The notes under the pieces are model-generated. The model was not told the DNA's origin and did not search any database. It saw only the letters and a list, made by a program, of their open reading frames with translations. From Paracoccaceae bacterium (GTDB lineage: Bacteria > Pseudomonadota > Alphaproteobacteria > Rhodobacterales > Rhodobacteraceae): a stretch of 9,465 bases of DNA. The stretch is from positions 6,690 to 16,154 of the forward strand of contig DOOI01000152.1 in NCBI GenBank assembly GCA_003512825.1, given 5' to 3'. The position numbers and the translations under genes are program-made. Shown here piece after piece: positions 1 through 6,536 of the stretch. The stretch's first letter is position 1, and the number at the start of each line of letters is the position of its first letter.

Positions 1-266
1 GCGTGCGGCTTGTGCCGCATGTTTGGGGCACCGGGGTGCAAATTGCCGCTTCTTTGCAATGGTTAGCAGCGCAATTGCCGGATCCTCCCCGGCGAGACGC
101 CATAGCGCCCATTCTGGAGTTCGACCGCACGCCAAACCCCTTTCGACAGGCAATATTGAACACCCCCATCGAGCACCACAACGGTATGGTCATGATCCCG
201 AATACACCGGGCCTGGGTATCACGATCAATCGAGATGCACTCGAAAACTATCGTTTGAAAGAATGA
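1..266 (+). CDS. gci: D-galactarolactone cycloisomerase-like enolase-superfamily enzyme, C-terminal part (5' end outside window)
   Basis: Only the last ~87 residues are present; the reading frame is open to the left edge and the first full codon is at base 3. The fragment starts in the late part of the enolase-superfamily barrel (VPHVWGTGVQIAA, with the His of the PHxWGT motif) and ends with the typical MR/MLE-family tail (EFDRTPNPFR, then PGLGITINRDAL). From memory this tail closely resembles Agrobacterium GCI (Atu3139). That enzyme converts D-galactaro-1,4-lactone to a 3-deoxy-2-keto-hexarate by ring opening with beta-elimination. The catalytic Lys and metal ligands lie upstream of the window and cannot be checked. 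The stop is one base before the gli start, so the two are almost certainly co-transcribed and translationally coupled, as in the known gci-gli pair. Alternative: another acid-sugar dehydratase of the same superfamily; the gli neighbour makes GCI the best call. Confidence 0.83.
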   Translation, partial: VRLVPHVWGTGVQIAASLQWLAAQLPDPPRRDAIAPILEFDRTPNPFRQAILNTPIEHHNGMVMIPNTPGLGITINRDALENYRLKE

Positions 267-267
267 C

Positions 268-1125
268 ATGAGCTTTCGTCGCTACACCGGAGCCCCACCC
301 CGTTTCAAACTGCCCGAAGGGGCAATTGACAGCCAAATTCATCTCTATCTACCAAATTACCCTGCGGCCATCGGTGGCACGCCAGTTCCGGATGGCTGCC
401 CCGGACCTGAGGACTATCGGCAGGTGATGGCTTGGCTGGGAATTTCGCGTTGCGTAGTCACACAAGGCAATGCTCATCAATTCGACAACGAAAACCTCAT
501 CGCCGCCCTCAAGGCCATGGGCCCCTGTGCGCGAGGTGTGGCAGTCATTTGCGAAGATACGACCGAGCGAGAGCTGGAGCGTTTACATCAAGCCGGAATT
601 CGCGGCGCGCGCATCATGGACCTCCCCGGTGGAGCAACCGGACTGACACATCTGGAAAGAGTTGATGAAAAGGCGCATGCACTTGGCTGGACGGTTGCCG
701 TACAGTTCGACGGCTCACAGATTTGCGCGCTGGAAAAACGGCTGGCGGCACTCAAGAGCAATTGGATCCTCGATCATCATGGAAAGATTTTCCAAGGCGC
801 GCGCCCCGATGGCCCAGAAGTAGCGACAATTCTTCGGTTAATGGACAAAGGACGATGTCACTTCAAATTAGCGGGCATTTATGAAAGCTCTAAGCGTGGA
901 GCGCCTGCATATGAAGATGTCGCAGACTATACACGCGTTGTGACCGCGCATGCGCCAGAGCGCATCATTTGGGGTACGAACTTTCCTCATAACCAAGCGA
1001 CAAGTGCCGCGAGCTATCCTTGCGATGCAGAGTTGCTTGATTTAGCGGCCTCTTGGCTGATAGGTGCCCGCGCGCAAGAGTTAGCCTTTGTCGAGACGCC
1101 AGAGCGGCTTTTCTTTATGGACTAA
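268..1125 (+). CDS. gli: D-galactarolactone isomerase-like amidohydrolase-superfamily protein
   Basis: The 285-residue product is a full-length member of the Amidohydro_2 family (close to LigI-type lactonases) and from memory resembles Agrobacterium GLI (Atu3138) throughout. GLI moves the lactone bond of D-galactaro-1,5-lactone to give the 1,4-lactone, the substrate of the neighbouring cycloisomerase, in the cytoplasm. Visible motifs: D21-S-Q-I-H25 after the first strand, TQGNAH at 65-70, RGARIMDLPGG at 113-122, DHHGK at 169-173, FKLAGIYESS at 199-208 and WGTNFPH at 235-241. The last motif has Asn238 where hydrolytic amidohydrolases have the catalytic/metal-binding Asp (WGTDxPH); I recall the same substitution in GLI, fitting an isomerase rather than a hydrolase. 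The ATG at 268 lies one base after the upstream stop, with only a weak purine-rich site (GAAAGA), so translation probably depends on coupling. The gene ends before a strong terminator. Alternative: a LigI-like lactonase, less likely. Confidence 0.85.
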   Translation: MSFRRYTGAPPRFKLPEGAIDSQIHLYLPNYPAAIGGTPVPDGCPGPEDYRQVMAWLGISRCVVTQGNAHQFDNENLIAALKAMGPCARGVAVICEDTTERELERLHQAGIRGARIMDLPGGATGLTHLERVDEKAHALGWTVAVQFDGSQICALEKRLAALKSNWILDHHGKIFQGARPDGPEVATILRLMDKGRCHFKLAGIYESSKRGAPAYEDVADYTRVVTAHAPERIIWGTNFPHNQATSAASYPCDAELLDLAASWLIGARAQELAFVETPERLFFMD

Positions 1126-1134
1126 ACCGAAATG

Positions 1135-1160
1135 AAAGGGGGCCAATCCGGCCCCCTTTT
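1135..1160. terminator. Bidirectional intrinsic terminator between convergent genes
   Basis: A perfect 10-bp inverted repeat, AAAGGGGGCC (1135-1144) and GGCCCCCTTT (1150-1159), encloses a 5-base loop. On the plus strand the stem ends in TTTT; on the minus strand the product ends in TTTCATTT. It fills almost the whole 41-bp gap between the gli stop (1125) and the stop of the convergent FAH-family gene (1167), so it can serve both operons. Confidence 0.85.
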
Positions 1161-1166
1161 GTCAGT

Positions 1167-2012
1167 TCACGCAGCAGCCTGTGCCACTTGCTTTTGTCGT
1201 CCTAAACCTTCGATTTCCAGTTCCATCACGTCGCCGGGCTTCAAGAAAACCGGAGGCTTCATCCCCAGACCAACGCCGGAAGGCGTGCCTGTCGCGATGA
1301 TGTCTCCGGGCATTAACTTCATGAATTGGCTCATGTAACTGATGATTTGGCGCACAGTGAAGATCATGTCGGATGTGTCAGAGTCTTGCACGACCTTGCC
1401 GTTGAGGCTCAGCCAGAGGCGCAAAGCTTGAGGATCAGGCACTTCATCTGCAGTCACAAGCCAAGGACCTATAGGGCCAAAACTGGGCGCGGATTTGCCT
1501 TTGGTCCATTGCCCGCCCCTCTCGATCTGGAATTCACGCTCGGAGACATCATTGATCGTGCAATACCCGGACACATAATCAAGGGCGTCCTGTTCAGAGA
1601 CATAGAGCGCCTCGCGGCCAATGACGACGCCCAACTCAACTTCCCAATCTGTTTTGACCGACTTGCGCGGGATGATCACCGGATCATTCGGTCCTGAAAG
1701 GCACGAAGTGGCTTTATTGAAAATAATTGGCTCCGCGGGCGGGGTTGCTCCGGTTTCTGCTGCGTGTTTGGCATAGTTGAGGCCGATGCAGTAAAAGTTT
1801 GGTACCGAAGCCAAACAAGCGCCAATTCGACCCGGAGCTTCAATAATCGGCAATGTTTCAAGATCGATTGCACGGATTGCATCCAAAGCCGAATTAGAAA
1901 CAGCGGTCCCCGCGAAATCCGGGACCCTACCCGACAGGTCACGAATGCGGCCTGAATTATCTGCGATGGCTGGTCGCTCTTTACCTTCTGGACCCACACG
2001 CATGAGCTTCAT
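1167..2012 (-). CDS. Fumarylacetoacetate hydrolase (FAH)-family protein, probable diketo-acid or acylpyruvate-type hydrolase
   Basis: The 281-residue product has a small N-terminal region (about 1-70) followed by the FAH catalytic fold. Markers are CIGLNYAKHAAE (75-86, with His83), the metal-binding DWEVELG (Glu124, Glu126), Asp155 in NDVSER (154-159), the lysine-rich WTKGKS segment (169-174) and the terminal TGTPSGVGLG (241-250). The 29-residue spacing from Glu126 to Asp155 is usual for this family. Members hydrolyse C-C bonds in 2,4-diketo or acylpyruvate substrates, decarboxylate oxaloacetate, or hydrolyse 2,4-diketo-3-deoxy sugar acids such as the fuconate and rhamnonate derivatives; automatic annotation often says 'ureidoglycolate lyase'. 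The sugar-acid context makes a 2,4-diketo-3-deoxy-sugar-acid hydrolase plausible but unproven. The ATG at 2010-2012 is preceded by GGAAGAGGGA about 6 bases away. It lies 30 bp downstream of the GntR gene on the same strand and ends at the shared terminator. Confidence 0.82.
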   Translation of the reverse strand: MKLMRVGPEGKERPAIADNSGRIRDLSGRVPDFAGTAVSNSALDAIRAIDLETLPIIEAPGRIGACLASVPNFYCIGLNYAKHAAETGATPPAEPIIFNKATSCLSGPNDPVIIPRKSVKTDWEVELGVVIGREALYVSEQDALDYVSGYCTINDVSEREFQIERGGQWTKGKSAPSFGPIGPWLVTADEVPDPQALRLWLSLNGKVVQDSDTSDMIFTVRQIISYMSQFMKLMPGDIIATGTPSGVGLGMKPPVFLKPGDVMELEIEGLGRQKQVAQAAA

Positions 2013-2042
2013 TGTTGTTCCCTCTTCCGATGTTATGAGTGT

Positions 2043-2747
2043 TTATTTCGCGTCTGCCGCTTCTGGTATGGTTTCATTCTCTTCCGCCGGGCGCGCATCG
2101 TCAGGCGCATCTGCGAAAGCGACTTTGATACTATCCAGCAAATGCCCCAAATGGGCGTGAATAGAAACTGCGACCAAATCGGTGTCGCGCTCTTCCAGCC
2201 CCCGCACAATATCGCCATGCTGCCGCACGACCCTTTCGCGATTGCGCCGAGTGCGGGCCGATAAAAAACGCGCACGCCACATTCTACGCAAATAGGCGGC
2301 ATGGGTTTCGGCAAGAGCAACGTTATGCGAAGCGCGCGCGATGGCCATATGAAACTCCATATCAACCTCAAACCGCTCTACATGGTCGAATTGGTCATAG
2401 CCCTGCTGCATACGCTCGTGAATGCTGCGGATTTCGCTGATTTCTTCCCTCGTGGCATGTTCGACGGCGAGTTTGCCCGACAGCTCCTCCAAAGCCACAA
2501 TCACAGTGATAGCGTCTGTCACATCCTTGAGCGTAGGGCTCGCCACCACGGGGCTGCGCGCTGGGCGTAATTCGACCAAACCCTCTTTGGCCAAGATACG
2601 GATAGCCTCCCGCATGGGCGTACGACTCACTCCGAGATCAGCGGCGTTGTCGCGTTCTTTGATGGTTGCTCCTGGCCGGAGCGTTCCATGCAGAATCTGG
2701 CGGCGCAGCTGCATTGCAATCTGCTCTGGGAGTGTATTCTCGCCCAT
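2043..2747 (-). CDS. GntR-family transcriptional regulator with FCD ligand-binding domain
   Basis: The 234-residue product has an N-terminal winged helix-turn-helix (about 5-70), with ILHGTLRPGATIKERDNAA leading into the recognition segment GVSRTPMREAIRILAKEGLV (39-58). An all-helical FCD domain follows (about 75-213). Its likely metal or ligand residues are Asp129 and His133 in DMEFH, His177 in RQHGDI and His199 in HAHLGH. FCD regulators commonly respond to organic or sugar acids. The frame stays open upstream to an ATG at 2978, but that extension would run across both palindromic operators and has no GntR character. The ATG at 2745-2747 gives the normal family length and has GGAGG 10 bases upstream, so I use it. 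The tail after residue ~213 is acidic and probably disordered. The gene is divergent from the TRAP operon and leads into the FAH-family gene 30 bp downstream, so it probably controls both operons and itself. Confidence 0.9.
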   Translation of the reverse strand: MGENTLPEQIAMQLRRQILHGTLRPGATIKERDNAADLGVSRTPMREAIRILAKEGLVELRPARSPVVASPTLKDVTDAITVIVALEELSGKLAVEHATREEISEIRSIHERMQQGYDQFDHVERFEVDMEFHMAIARASHNVALAETHAAYLRRMWRARFLSARTRRNRERVVRQHGDIVRGLEERDTDLVAVSIHAHLGHLLDSIKVAFADAPDDARPAEENETIPEAADAK

Positions 2748-2836
2748 CTGAGCCCATCCTCCAAGTATAGCGATACAATCGTGATCGCGTTTATCCCGCA
2801 AAATCAGGCGGTTCGCCAGACGCTTCGCTAATCTGA

Positions 2837-2850
2837 TTTGGTATACCAAA
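2837..2850. promoter_or_regulatory. Operator-like palindrome 1 (probable GntR site)
   Basis: TTTGGTATACCAAA is a perfect 14-bp palindrome with the core TGGTATACCA. It lies about 90 bp upstream of the regulator's start, on the regulator-proximal side of the divergent region. Short two-fold symmetric sites with a GGTATACC-like centre are typical for FCD-type GntR regulators, and the same core recurs at 2894-2903. Binding by the adjacent regulator is inference. Confidence 0.7.
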
Positions 2851-2891
2851 AATCGTTGATTGTCGAGGCGGAGTTCGTTAGCGTCTTTGCA

Positions 2892-2905
2892 GATGGTATA
2901 CCATC
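2892..2905. promoter_or_regulatory. Operator-like palindrome 2 (probable GntR site)
   Basis: GATGGTATACCATC is a second perfect 14-bp palindrome with the same 10-bp core as the site at 2837-2850. The centres are 55 bp apart, close to five helical turns, so dimers on both sites would face nearly the same side of the DNA. It lies about 58 bp upstream of the dctP start, overlapping the expected -35 area of the candidate dctP promoter, which suits repression. Confidence 0.72.
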
Positions 2906-2925
2906 CGGCGCGTGGAGGCTGCGCC

Positions 2926-2962
2926 GATAATTGTGGGCGACACGCCCTTTCTGGGAGGAACA
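2926..2962 (+). promoter_or_regulatory. Candidate -10 element and leader of the TRAP operon
   Basis: GATAAT at 2926-2931 matches the -10 consensus at five of six positions. No good -35 is visible 16-18 bp upstream; that position falls at the edge of operator 2. The short leader that would follow holds a small hairpin (GGGCG at 2935-2939, CGCCC at 2943-2947) and then the strong ribosome-binding site GGGAGG (2953-2958). The promoter assignment is weak; no convincing promoter could be assigned for the divergent regulator. Confidence 0.3.
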
Positions 2963-3979
2963 ATGATGAAATTGACAACCATGCTGAAATCCGCAGCTGT
3001 CGCAGCGATCATCGCATCGCCCGCGGTTGCCGAGACGACGCTTCGCATTCAAACTCACTACGCGCCTGAAACTGTTTCCGGGAAGCTGGCGGGCCAATTC
3101 GTTGATGACGTTCAAACCATGTCCGGTGGCGATATCAAGATTGAAATGTTCTATTCGTCATCCGTTGTGGCGACTGTGGAGACTTTTGACGCTGCCGCAA
3201 ACGGCATCCTTGATTGCGATATGACCGGTGGTGCTTATCAGACCGGCAAGAACGCAGGGTTCCAGTTTGTTGGCGACATTATGGGCGGCTATGACACCCC
3301 CTATCAGCAGCTGTCTTGGCTCTATCATGGCGGCGGATACGATGCGGCTCAGCAACTCTATAATTCGCAGGGCATGCAGCTGATTGGCTGGTGGATTTAC
3401 GGTCAAGAATCTTTCGCATCCAACAAGCCCCTTACAAGCGTTGCGGATTTGAAGGATTGGAAATTCCGTTCGCCTCCCGGCCTAGAAACAGACATTTTCG
3501 CATCCCTCGGCGCTTCACCGATAGTGATGGACTTCACCGAAATCTTTACCGCGCTTGAAACAAAGATCATCGATGGCGCGGATGCATCGGGGCTGGCAAA
3601 CAATAAGGGCATGGGGCTTTATGACATCTCCAAGCATGCCACATTCCCCGGGTTCCACTCGATGCCCTCTGACCATTTGGCATGCAATAAGGCTGTTTGG
3701 GACGGATTGTCGGATGCACAGCGCCGCATCATCGACACTGCAATGCAGAAACTGTCTCTGCAAACTGCTCTGACCTTTGAGCGTGCGAACGCAGCCGCTG
3801 CCGCTGAACTGGAGGCCAATGGTGTTACCTTGCACAACTGGTCGCGTGAAGAACGCATGAAGTTCCGTGAGGCCGCGCAAGGCCAGTGGGAAAACTGGGC
3901 GCAGAAATCTCCAGAGGCGGCGGCTTTGGTGGAAAGCCACCGTGGTTACCTGAAAGAGCTTGGCCTCATCTCAAAGTAA
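2963..3979 (+). CDS. dctP: TRAP transporter substrate-binding protein (DctP family)
   Basis: This is the periplasmic solute receptor of the TRAP system. The 338-residue precursor starts with a clear Sec signal peptide: a basic start (MMKLTTMLK), a hydrophobic core and a probable cut after Ala23 (SPAVA|ETTLR). The mature part has the DctP fold. Arg169 in DWKFRSPPG sits where the family's conserved carboxylate-binding Arg is found, so an acidic ligand is expected. MDFTEIFTALETKIIDGAD (189-207) matches the family's hinge segment. The start could be the ATG at 2963 or the adjacent one at 2966; GGGAGG lies 4 or 7 bases away, so 2966 has the better spacing. An open frame further upstream (to 2912) has no signal-peptide logic and is rejected. 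It is the first gene of the operon, and a GC-rich hairpin follows it, a usual way of keeping the receptor more abundant than the permeases. The ligand is unknown; an aldaric, aldonic or uronic acid fits the neighbours. Confidence 0.93.
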   Translation: MMKLTTMLKSAAVAAIIASPAVAETTLRIQTHYAPETVSGKLAGQFVDDVQTMSGGDIKIEMFYSSSVVATVETFDAAANGILDCDMTGGAYQTGKNAGFQFVGDIMGGYDTPYQQLSWLYHGGGYDAAQQLYNSQGMQLIGWWIYGQESFASNKPLTSVADLKDWKFRSPPGLETDIFASLGASPIVMDFTEIFTALETKIIDGADASGLANNKGMGLYDISKHATFPGFHSMPSDHLACNKAVWDGLSDAQRRIIDTAMQKLSLQTALTFERANAAAAAELEANGVTLHNWSREERMKFREAAQGQWENWAQKSPEAAALVESHRGYLKELGLISK

Positions 3980-4007
3980 GAGCGTATTTTAGCCGCTTGA
4001 GCCAAAG

Positions 4008-4055
4008 CGGGGCGGGTCCATTTGGCCCGCCCCGTATCGTCCCAGGAAATGGGAC
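4008..4055 (+). promoter_or_regulatory. Tandem intercistronic hairpins between dctP and dctQ
   Basis: Two hairpins lie in the 101-bp gap. The first is a perfect 9-bp GC-rich stem, CGGGGCGGG (4008-4016) with CCCGCCCCG (4026-4034), and has no T-run after it. The second is GTCCCA (4039-4044) with TGGGAC (4050-4055), followed after six bases by TTTTT (4062-4066). The first resembles an mRNA-stabilising 3' hairpin; the second could act as a weak, leaky terminator. Together they would favour dctP message over the permease genes. The dctQ ribosome-binding site (GAGGGGG, 4067-4073) follows directly. Confidence 0.55.
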
Positions 4056-4080
4056 AAAGGATTTTTGAGGGGGTTTAAAG

Positions 4081-4890
4081 ATGCATAGCGACAGCGTCTG
4101 GCTGGGATCGTTCCGACGTCCGGTGAAATTGGCAATGACTGGCTCTATCCTTGCCGCCATCGGTATCTTTGCTGTGATGGTGCTTGGAAAACTTACCGGA
4201 ATGGGCAGTTCCGGCATGTACGAGATGGTTCGCCCTTCTGGAAGACCGATCGTGCAAGCGATGCTTGTCTCGTTTTGTGCAGCCGTTGTCCTATCGGCGG
4301 TTTACCTCTCCGATACCAAAGGCGAGATTGAGCCGCCCCGGACCGGGCCAATGGATATCCTGTCACTGATCCTTTCCCGCATAGCGATGATTGCGACAAT
4401 TGGGATTGTCTGTGCGATGTTCTACGAGGTCGTTGCGCGGTATGTTTTCGAGCGTCCAACCCTCTGGGCGAACGAGCTTTCGCTGTGGATTGCGGGGTTT
4501 GTGCTGCTGTTTGCCGGGCAATATGCCATGCAGCAACGCAGTCATATTCGGATCTATGTAATCTACGACATCATGCCTCGCTGGATGCAGAAGTTTTCTG
4601 ATTGCCTTTCAGTGGCCATGATTTGGCTCTTTGCAGGAGCAACAGTCTGGGGCGCCTATAATGAAGCGATGCAAAAGCTGGCACGGATGGAAACATTCGG
4701 CACAGCATGGGACCCGCCTTTGCCTGCGACGATGAAGATCTCCATCTTGATCGTCGTTTGCCTTGTGGCTCTTCAAGCCTTGTCGAATTTGATCGCAGAT
4801 TGGCACAAAGTGCCAGAGGCGCATAACCCCGCTGATGAGATTGACGAAGCTGAAATCGAGAAACTCAAGAAGACGTTGGGAGCCAACTAA
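4081..4890 (+). CDS. dctQ: TRAP transporter small permease (DctQ family) with extra N-terminal membrane segments
   Basis: The 269-residue inner-membrane protein is longer than the usual 160-200 residues. The canonical DctQ domain occupies about 88-240, with four predicted helices near 95-116, 132-152, 172-196 and 217-238, and the family motif EVVARYVFERPTLWANELSLW spanning 116-136. Ahead of it lies an extension of about 85 residues with two more hydrophobic segments (about 17-38 and 58-76), giving six predicted helices. The C-terminal tail (about 245-269) is charged and probably forms a short helix. The ATG at 4081 has GAGGGGG about 7 bases upstream, so the extension is translated from the best start rather than being a mis-called start. 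The stop codon abuts the dctM ATG (TAAATG). DctQ pairs with DctM in the transport complex, which is powered by a sodium gradient in characterised systems. Confidence 0.9.
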   Translation: MHSDSVWLGSFRRPVKLAMTGSILAAIGIFAVMVLGKLTGMGSSGMYEMVRPSGRPIVQAMLVSFCAAVVLSAVYLSDTKGEIEPPRTGPMDILSLILSRIAMIATIGIVCAMFYEVVARYVFERPTLWANELSLWIAGFVLLFAGQYAMQQRSHIRIYVIYDIMPRWMQKFSDCLSVAMIWLFAGATVWGAYNEAMQKLARMETFGTAWDPPLPATMKISILIVVCLVALQALSNLIADWHKVPEAHNPADEIDEAEIEKLKKTLGAN

Positions 4891-6483
4891 ATGGATATTG
4901 GGACGATCAGTCTGGTCTTGTTGTTTGGCATGTTCGCACTTCTTGCAATTGGGATGCCGCTTGGGTTTGCCTCGGCTTTTCTCGCGGTCTGCACCTTGAT
5001 GATGAAGTTTGGTCCGGATTTGCTTTTGCGTGATTTTGGACGAGGGCCGCTATCGGTCCTATCACAATCGGTCTATCGGCAATTGACGAACTACGTGCTC
5101 ATTTCGGTACCGTTATTCATTTTCATGGCGGCCTTACTGGAACGATCAGGCATCGCGCGCGATATGTATGCATCGTTGAATGTTTGGATGTCCCGCATGC
5201 GCGGAGGCATTGCTATCGTAACCTCGATCATGGCTGTCATTATGGCAGCAATGTCTGGGATTATCGGCGGCGAAGTCGTTCTCTTGGGCCTGATCGCGCT
5301 GCCGCAAATGCTGCGTCTGGGATACAATCAGAACCTCGCGATTGGCACGATCTGCGCTTCGGGCTCACTTGGCACAATGATCCCACCTTCTATCGTTTTG
5401 ATCTTTTATGGCCTCGTGACCGAAACTTCGATCAAGGCGCTGTTTACGGCATCCTTTTTGCCCGGCTTCATGCTCGCGAGTTTCTTTATAATCTACATTT
5501 TAATCAGAACCCGACTTGACCCATCTCAAGCGCCGCTGCCACCGGATGACCCCAACGACCCCGCAGGTCGCGAGAAGGCTGTTTTATTCCTAGGTTTTCT
5601 CGCACGTTTTGGTATGTGGGCCACTGGCGTGGCCTTCCTGCGCGCGGCGTTCTTTACCTTGACTGGCACGAATAAAGTCACCGAAGGCGTAGATGCTATC
5701 CCACTCGGTATGGCCTCTGACCTTCCCGGAATTGCTGCTGCCTTTGCGATATGCGCGGTGTTGGTATTCGGTGTCATCGGCCGCGAACGTACGGCAATTG
5801 GTTGGAACATGGGCAAAGGTCTAGTTGCGCCAATTATCGTTATCGGTGTTGTACTTGGATCAATCTATGGTGGAATTACGGGGATCACCGAAGCAGCAGG
5901 CATGGGCGCAATTGCGGTTTTCGTCATTGGGCTGGTGCGTCGGGAAATGACTTTTGAAATTGTCTCGGACGCTGTGATGCGAACCGTAAAGTCGACGGGT
6001 ACAATCATCTGGGTCACCATCGGAGCTGCCGCTTTAGCTGCGGCTTACACGCTCGCAGGCGGACCAACCTTTGTTGCAAACATGATTGTTGGCGCGGATT
6101 TGCCAACAATGGGCATTATCCTCGTGATGATGTTCATCTTTCTGATCATGGGAATGTTCATGGACTGGGTTGGAATTGTACTTCTGATCATGCCCGTTTT
6201 CCTGCCCATCGTCCTTAAGCTGCCCGTTGAGGAACTCGGTTATTTCGGCTCTCTCGAGAAGAAATACGTCGCGATCTGGTTTGGCGTGGTCTTTTGCATG
6301 AATATGCAGGTGTCGTTCTTGTCGCCCCCCTTTGGCCCGGCAGCTTTCTATCTAAAATCCGTCGCCCCCGCGCATATATCTTTGACCGATATTTTCCGGG
6401 GCTTCCTTCCGTTCATCATGCTACAGCTCTTGGCCCTGTCCATTCTGGTACTTTGGCCAAATGTTGTGACAATTTTCCTTTAA
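4891..6483 (+). CDS. dctM: TRAP transporter large permease (DctM family), long form
   Basis: The 530-residue polytopic membrane protein is the transport subunit of the TRAP system. Family motifs are ASGSLGTMIPPS (156-167), the second-half counterpart YGGITGITEAAGMGA (326-340) and GMFMDWVGIVLLIMPVFLPI (421-440). Typical DctM proteins are about 430 residues; the excess lies mainly in the middle, about 207-300, between the two repeat halves. This stretch has a proline- and acid-rich loop (PSQAPLPPDDPNDPAGRE, 211-228) followed by hydrophobic segments near 229-256 and 277-297. Long DctM forms occur in some TRAP subfamilies, for example those annotated as mannitol/chloroaromatic-type. The start directly follows the dctQ stop without a gap, so translation is coupled; no strong ribosome-binding site of its own is visible. 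A hairpin terminator begins 6 bases after the stop. Confidence 0.93.
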   Translation: MDIGTISLVLLFGMFALLAIGMPLGFASAFLAVCTLMMKFGPDLLLRDFGRGPLSVLSQSVYRQLTNYVLISVPLFIFMAALLERSGIARDMYASLNVWMSRMRGGIAIVTSIMAVIMAAMSGIIGGEVVLLGLIALPQMLRLGYNQNLAIGTICASGSLGTMIPPSIVLIFYGLVTETSIKALFTASFLPGFMLASFFIIYILIRTRLDPSQAPLPPDDPNDPAGREKAVLFLGFLARFGMWATGVAFLRAAFFTLTGTNKVTEGVDAIPLGMASDLPGIAAAFAICAVLVFGVIGRERTAIGWNMGKGLVAPIIVIGVVLGSIYGGITGITEAAGMGAIAVFVIGLVRREMTFEIVSDAVMRTVKSTGTIIWVTIGAAALAAAYTLAGGPTFVANMIVGADLPTMGIILVMMFIFLIMGMFMDWVGIVLLIMPVFLPIVLKLPVEELGYFGSLEKKYVAIWFGVVFCMNMQVSFLSPPFGPAAFYLKSVAPAHISLTDIFRGFLPFIMLQLLALSILVLWPNVVTIFL

Positions 6484-6489
6484 CCTCTT

Positions 6490-6519
6490 TCCCGGCCAAT
6501 GAATTTGGCCGGGATTTTT
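6490..6519 (+). terminator. Intrinsic terminator after dctM
   Basis: A 10-bp stem, TCCCGGCCAA (6490-6499) with TTGGCCGGGA (6505-6514), has a 5-base loop and is followed by TTTTTCTTT. This is a complete rho-independent terminator, yet it lies between dctM and the dehydratase gene that starts only 17 bases later. It therefore probably acts as a partial terminator that reduces enzyme expression relative to the transporter, or separates two transcription units. Confidence 0.75.
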
Positions 6520-6536
6520 CTTTCGTGAGACCTCCA

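Noticed and set aside
1326..1697. A 123-codon plus-strand frame opposite the FAH-family gene
   Set aside because: It is fully antisense to a gene with clear catalytic motifs, and no domain or start signal supports it.
2906..2926. A 6-bp inverted repeat (CGGCGC/GCGCCG) in the dctP upstream region as a possible riboswitch or terminator
   Set aside because: It is short, has a 9-base loop and no T-run, and it lies upstream of the likely transcription start; probably incidental.
2912..2962. Upstream ATG for dctP at 2912
   Set aside because: The added 17 residues would precede and spoil a textbook signal peptide. The strong GGGAGG site is placed for the ATGs at 2963/2966.
2748..2978. N-terminal extension of the GntR reading frame to an ATG at 2978
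   Set aside because: It would add 77 residues with no GntR character, run across both operator palindromes and overlap the dctP start. The ATG at 2745-2747 gives normal family length and has GGAGG upstream.
3515..3940. A 141-codon open frame on the minus strand inside dctP
   Set aside because: It lies wholly within a clear DctP gene, has no recognisable domain and no ribosome-binding site; it is a shadow of the coding bias.
6294..6536. Extension of the dehydratase frame into dctM
   Set aside because: The extra 81 residues overlap dctM and the terminator and show no match to the family; the SAF-like domain starts shortly after the ATG at 6537.
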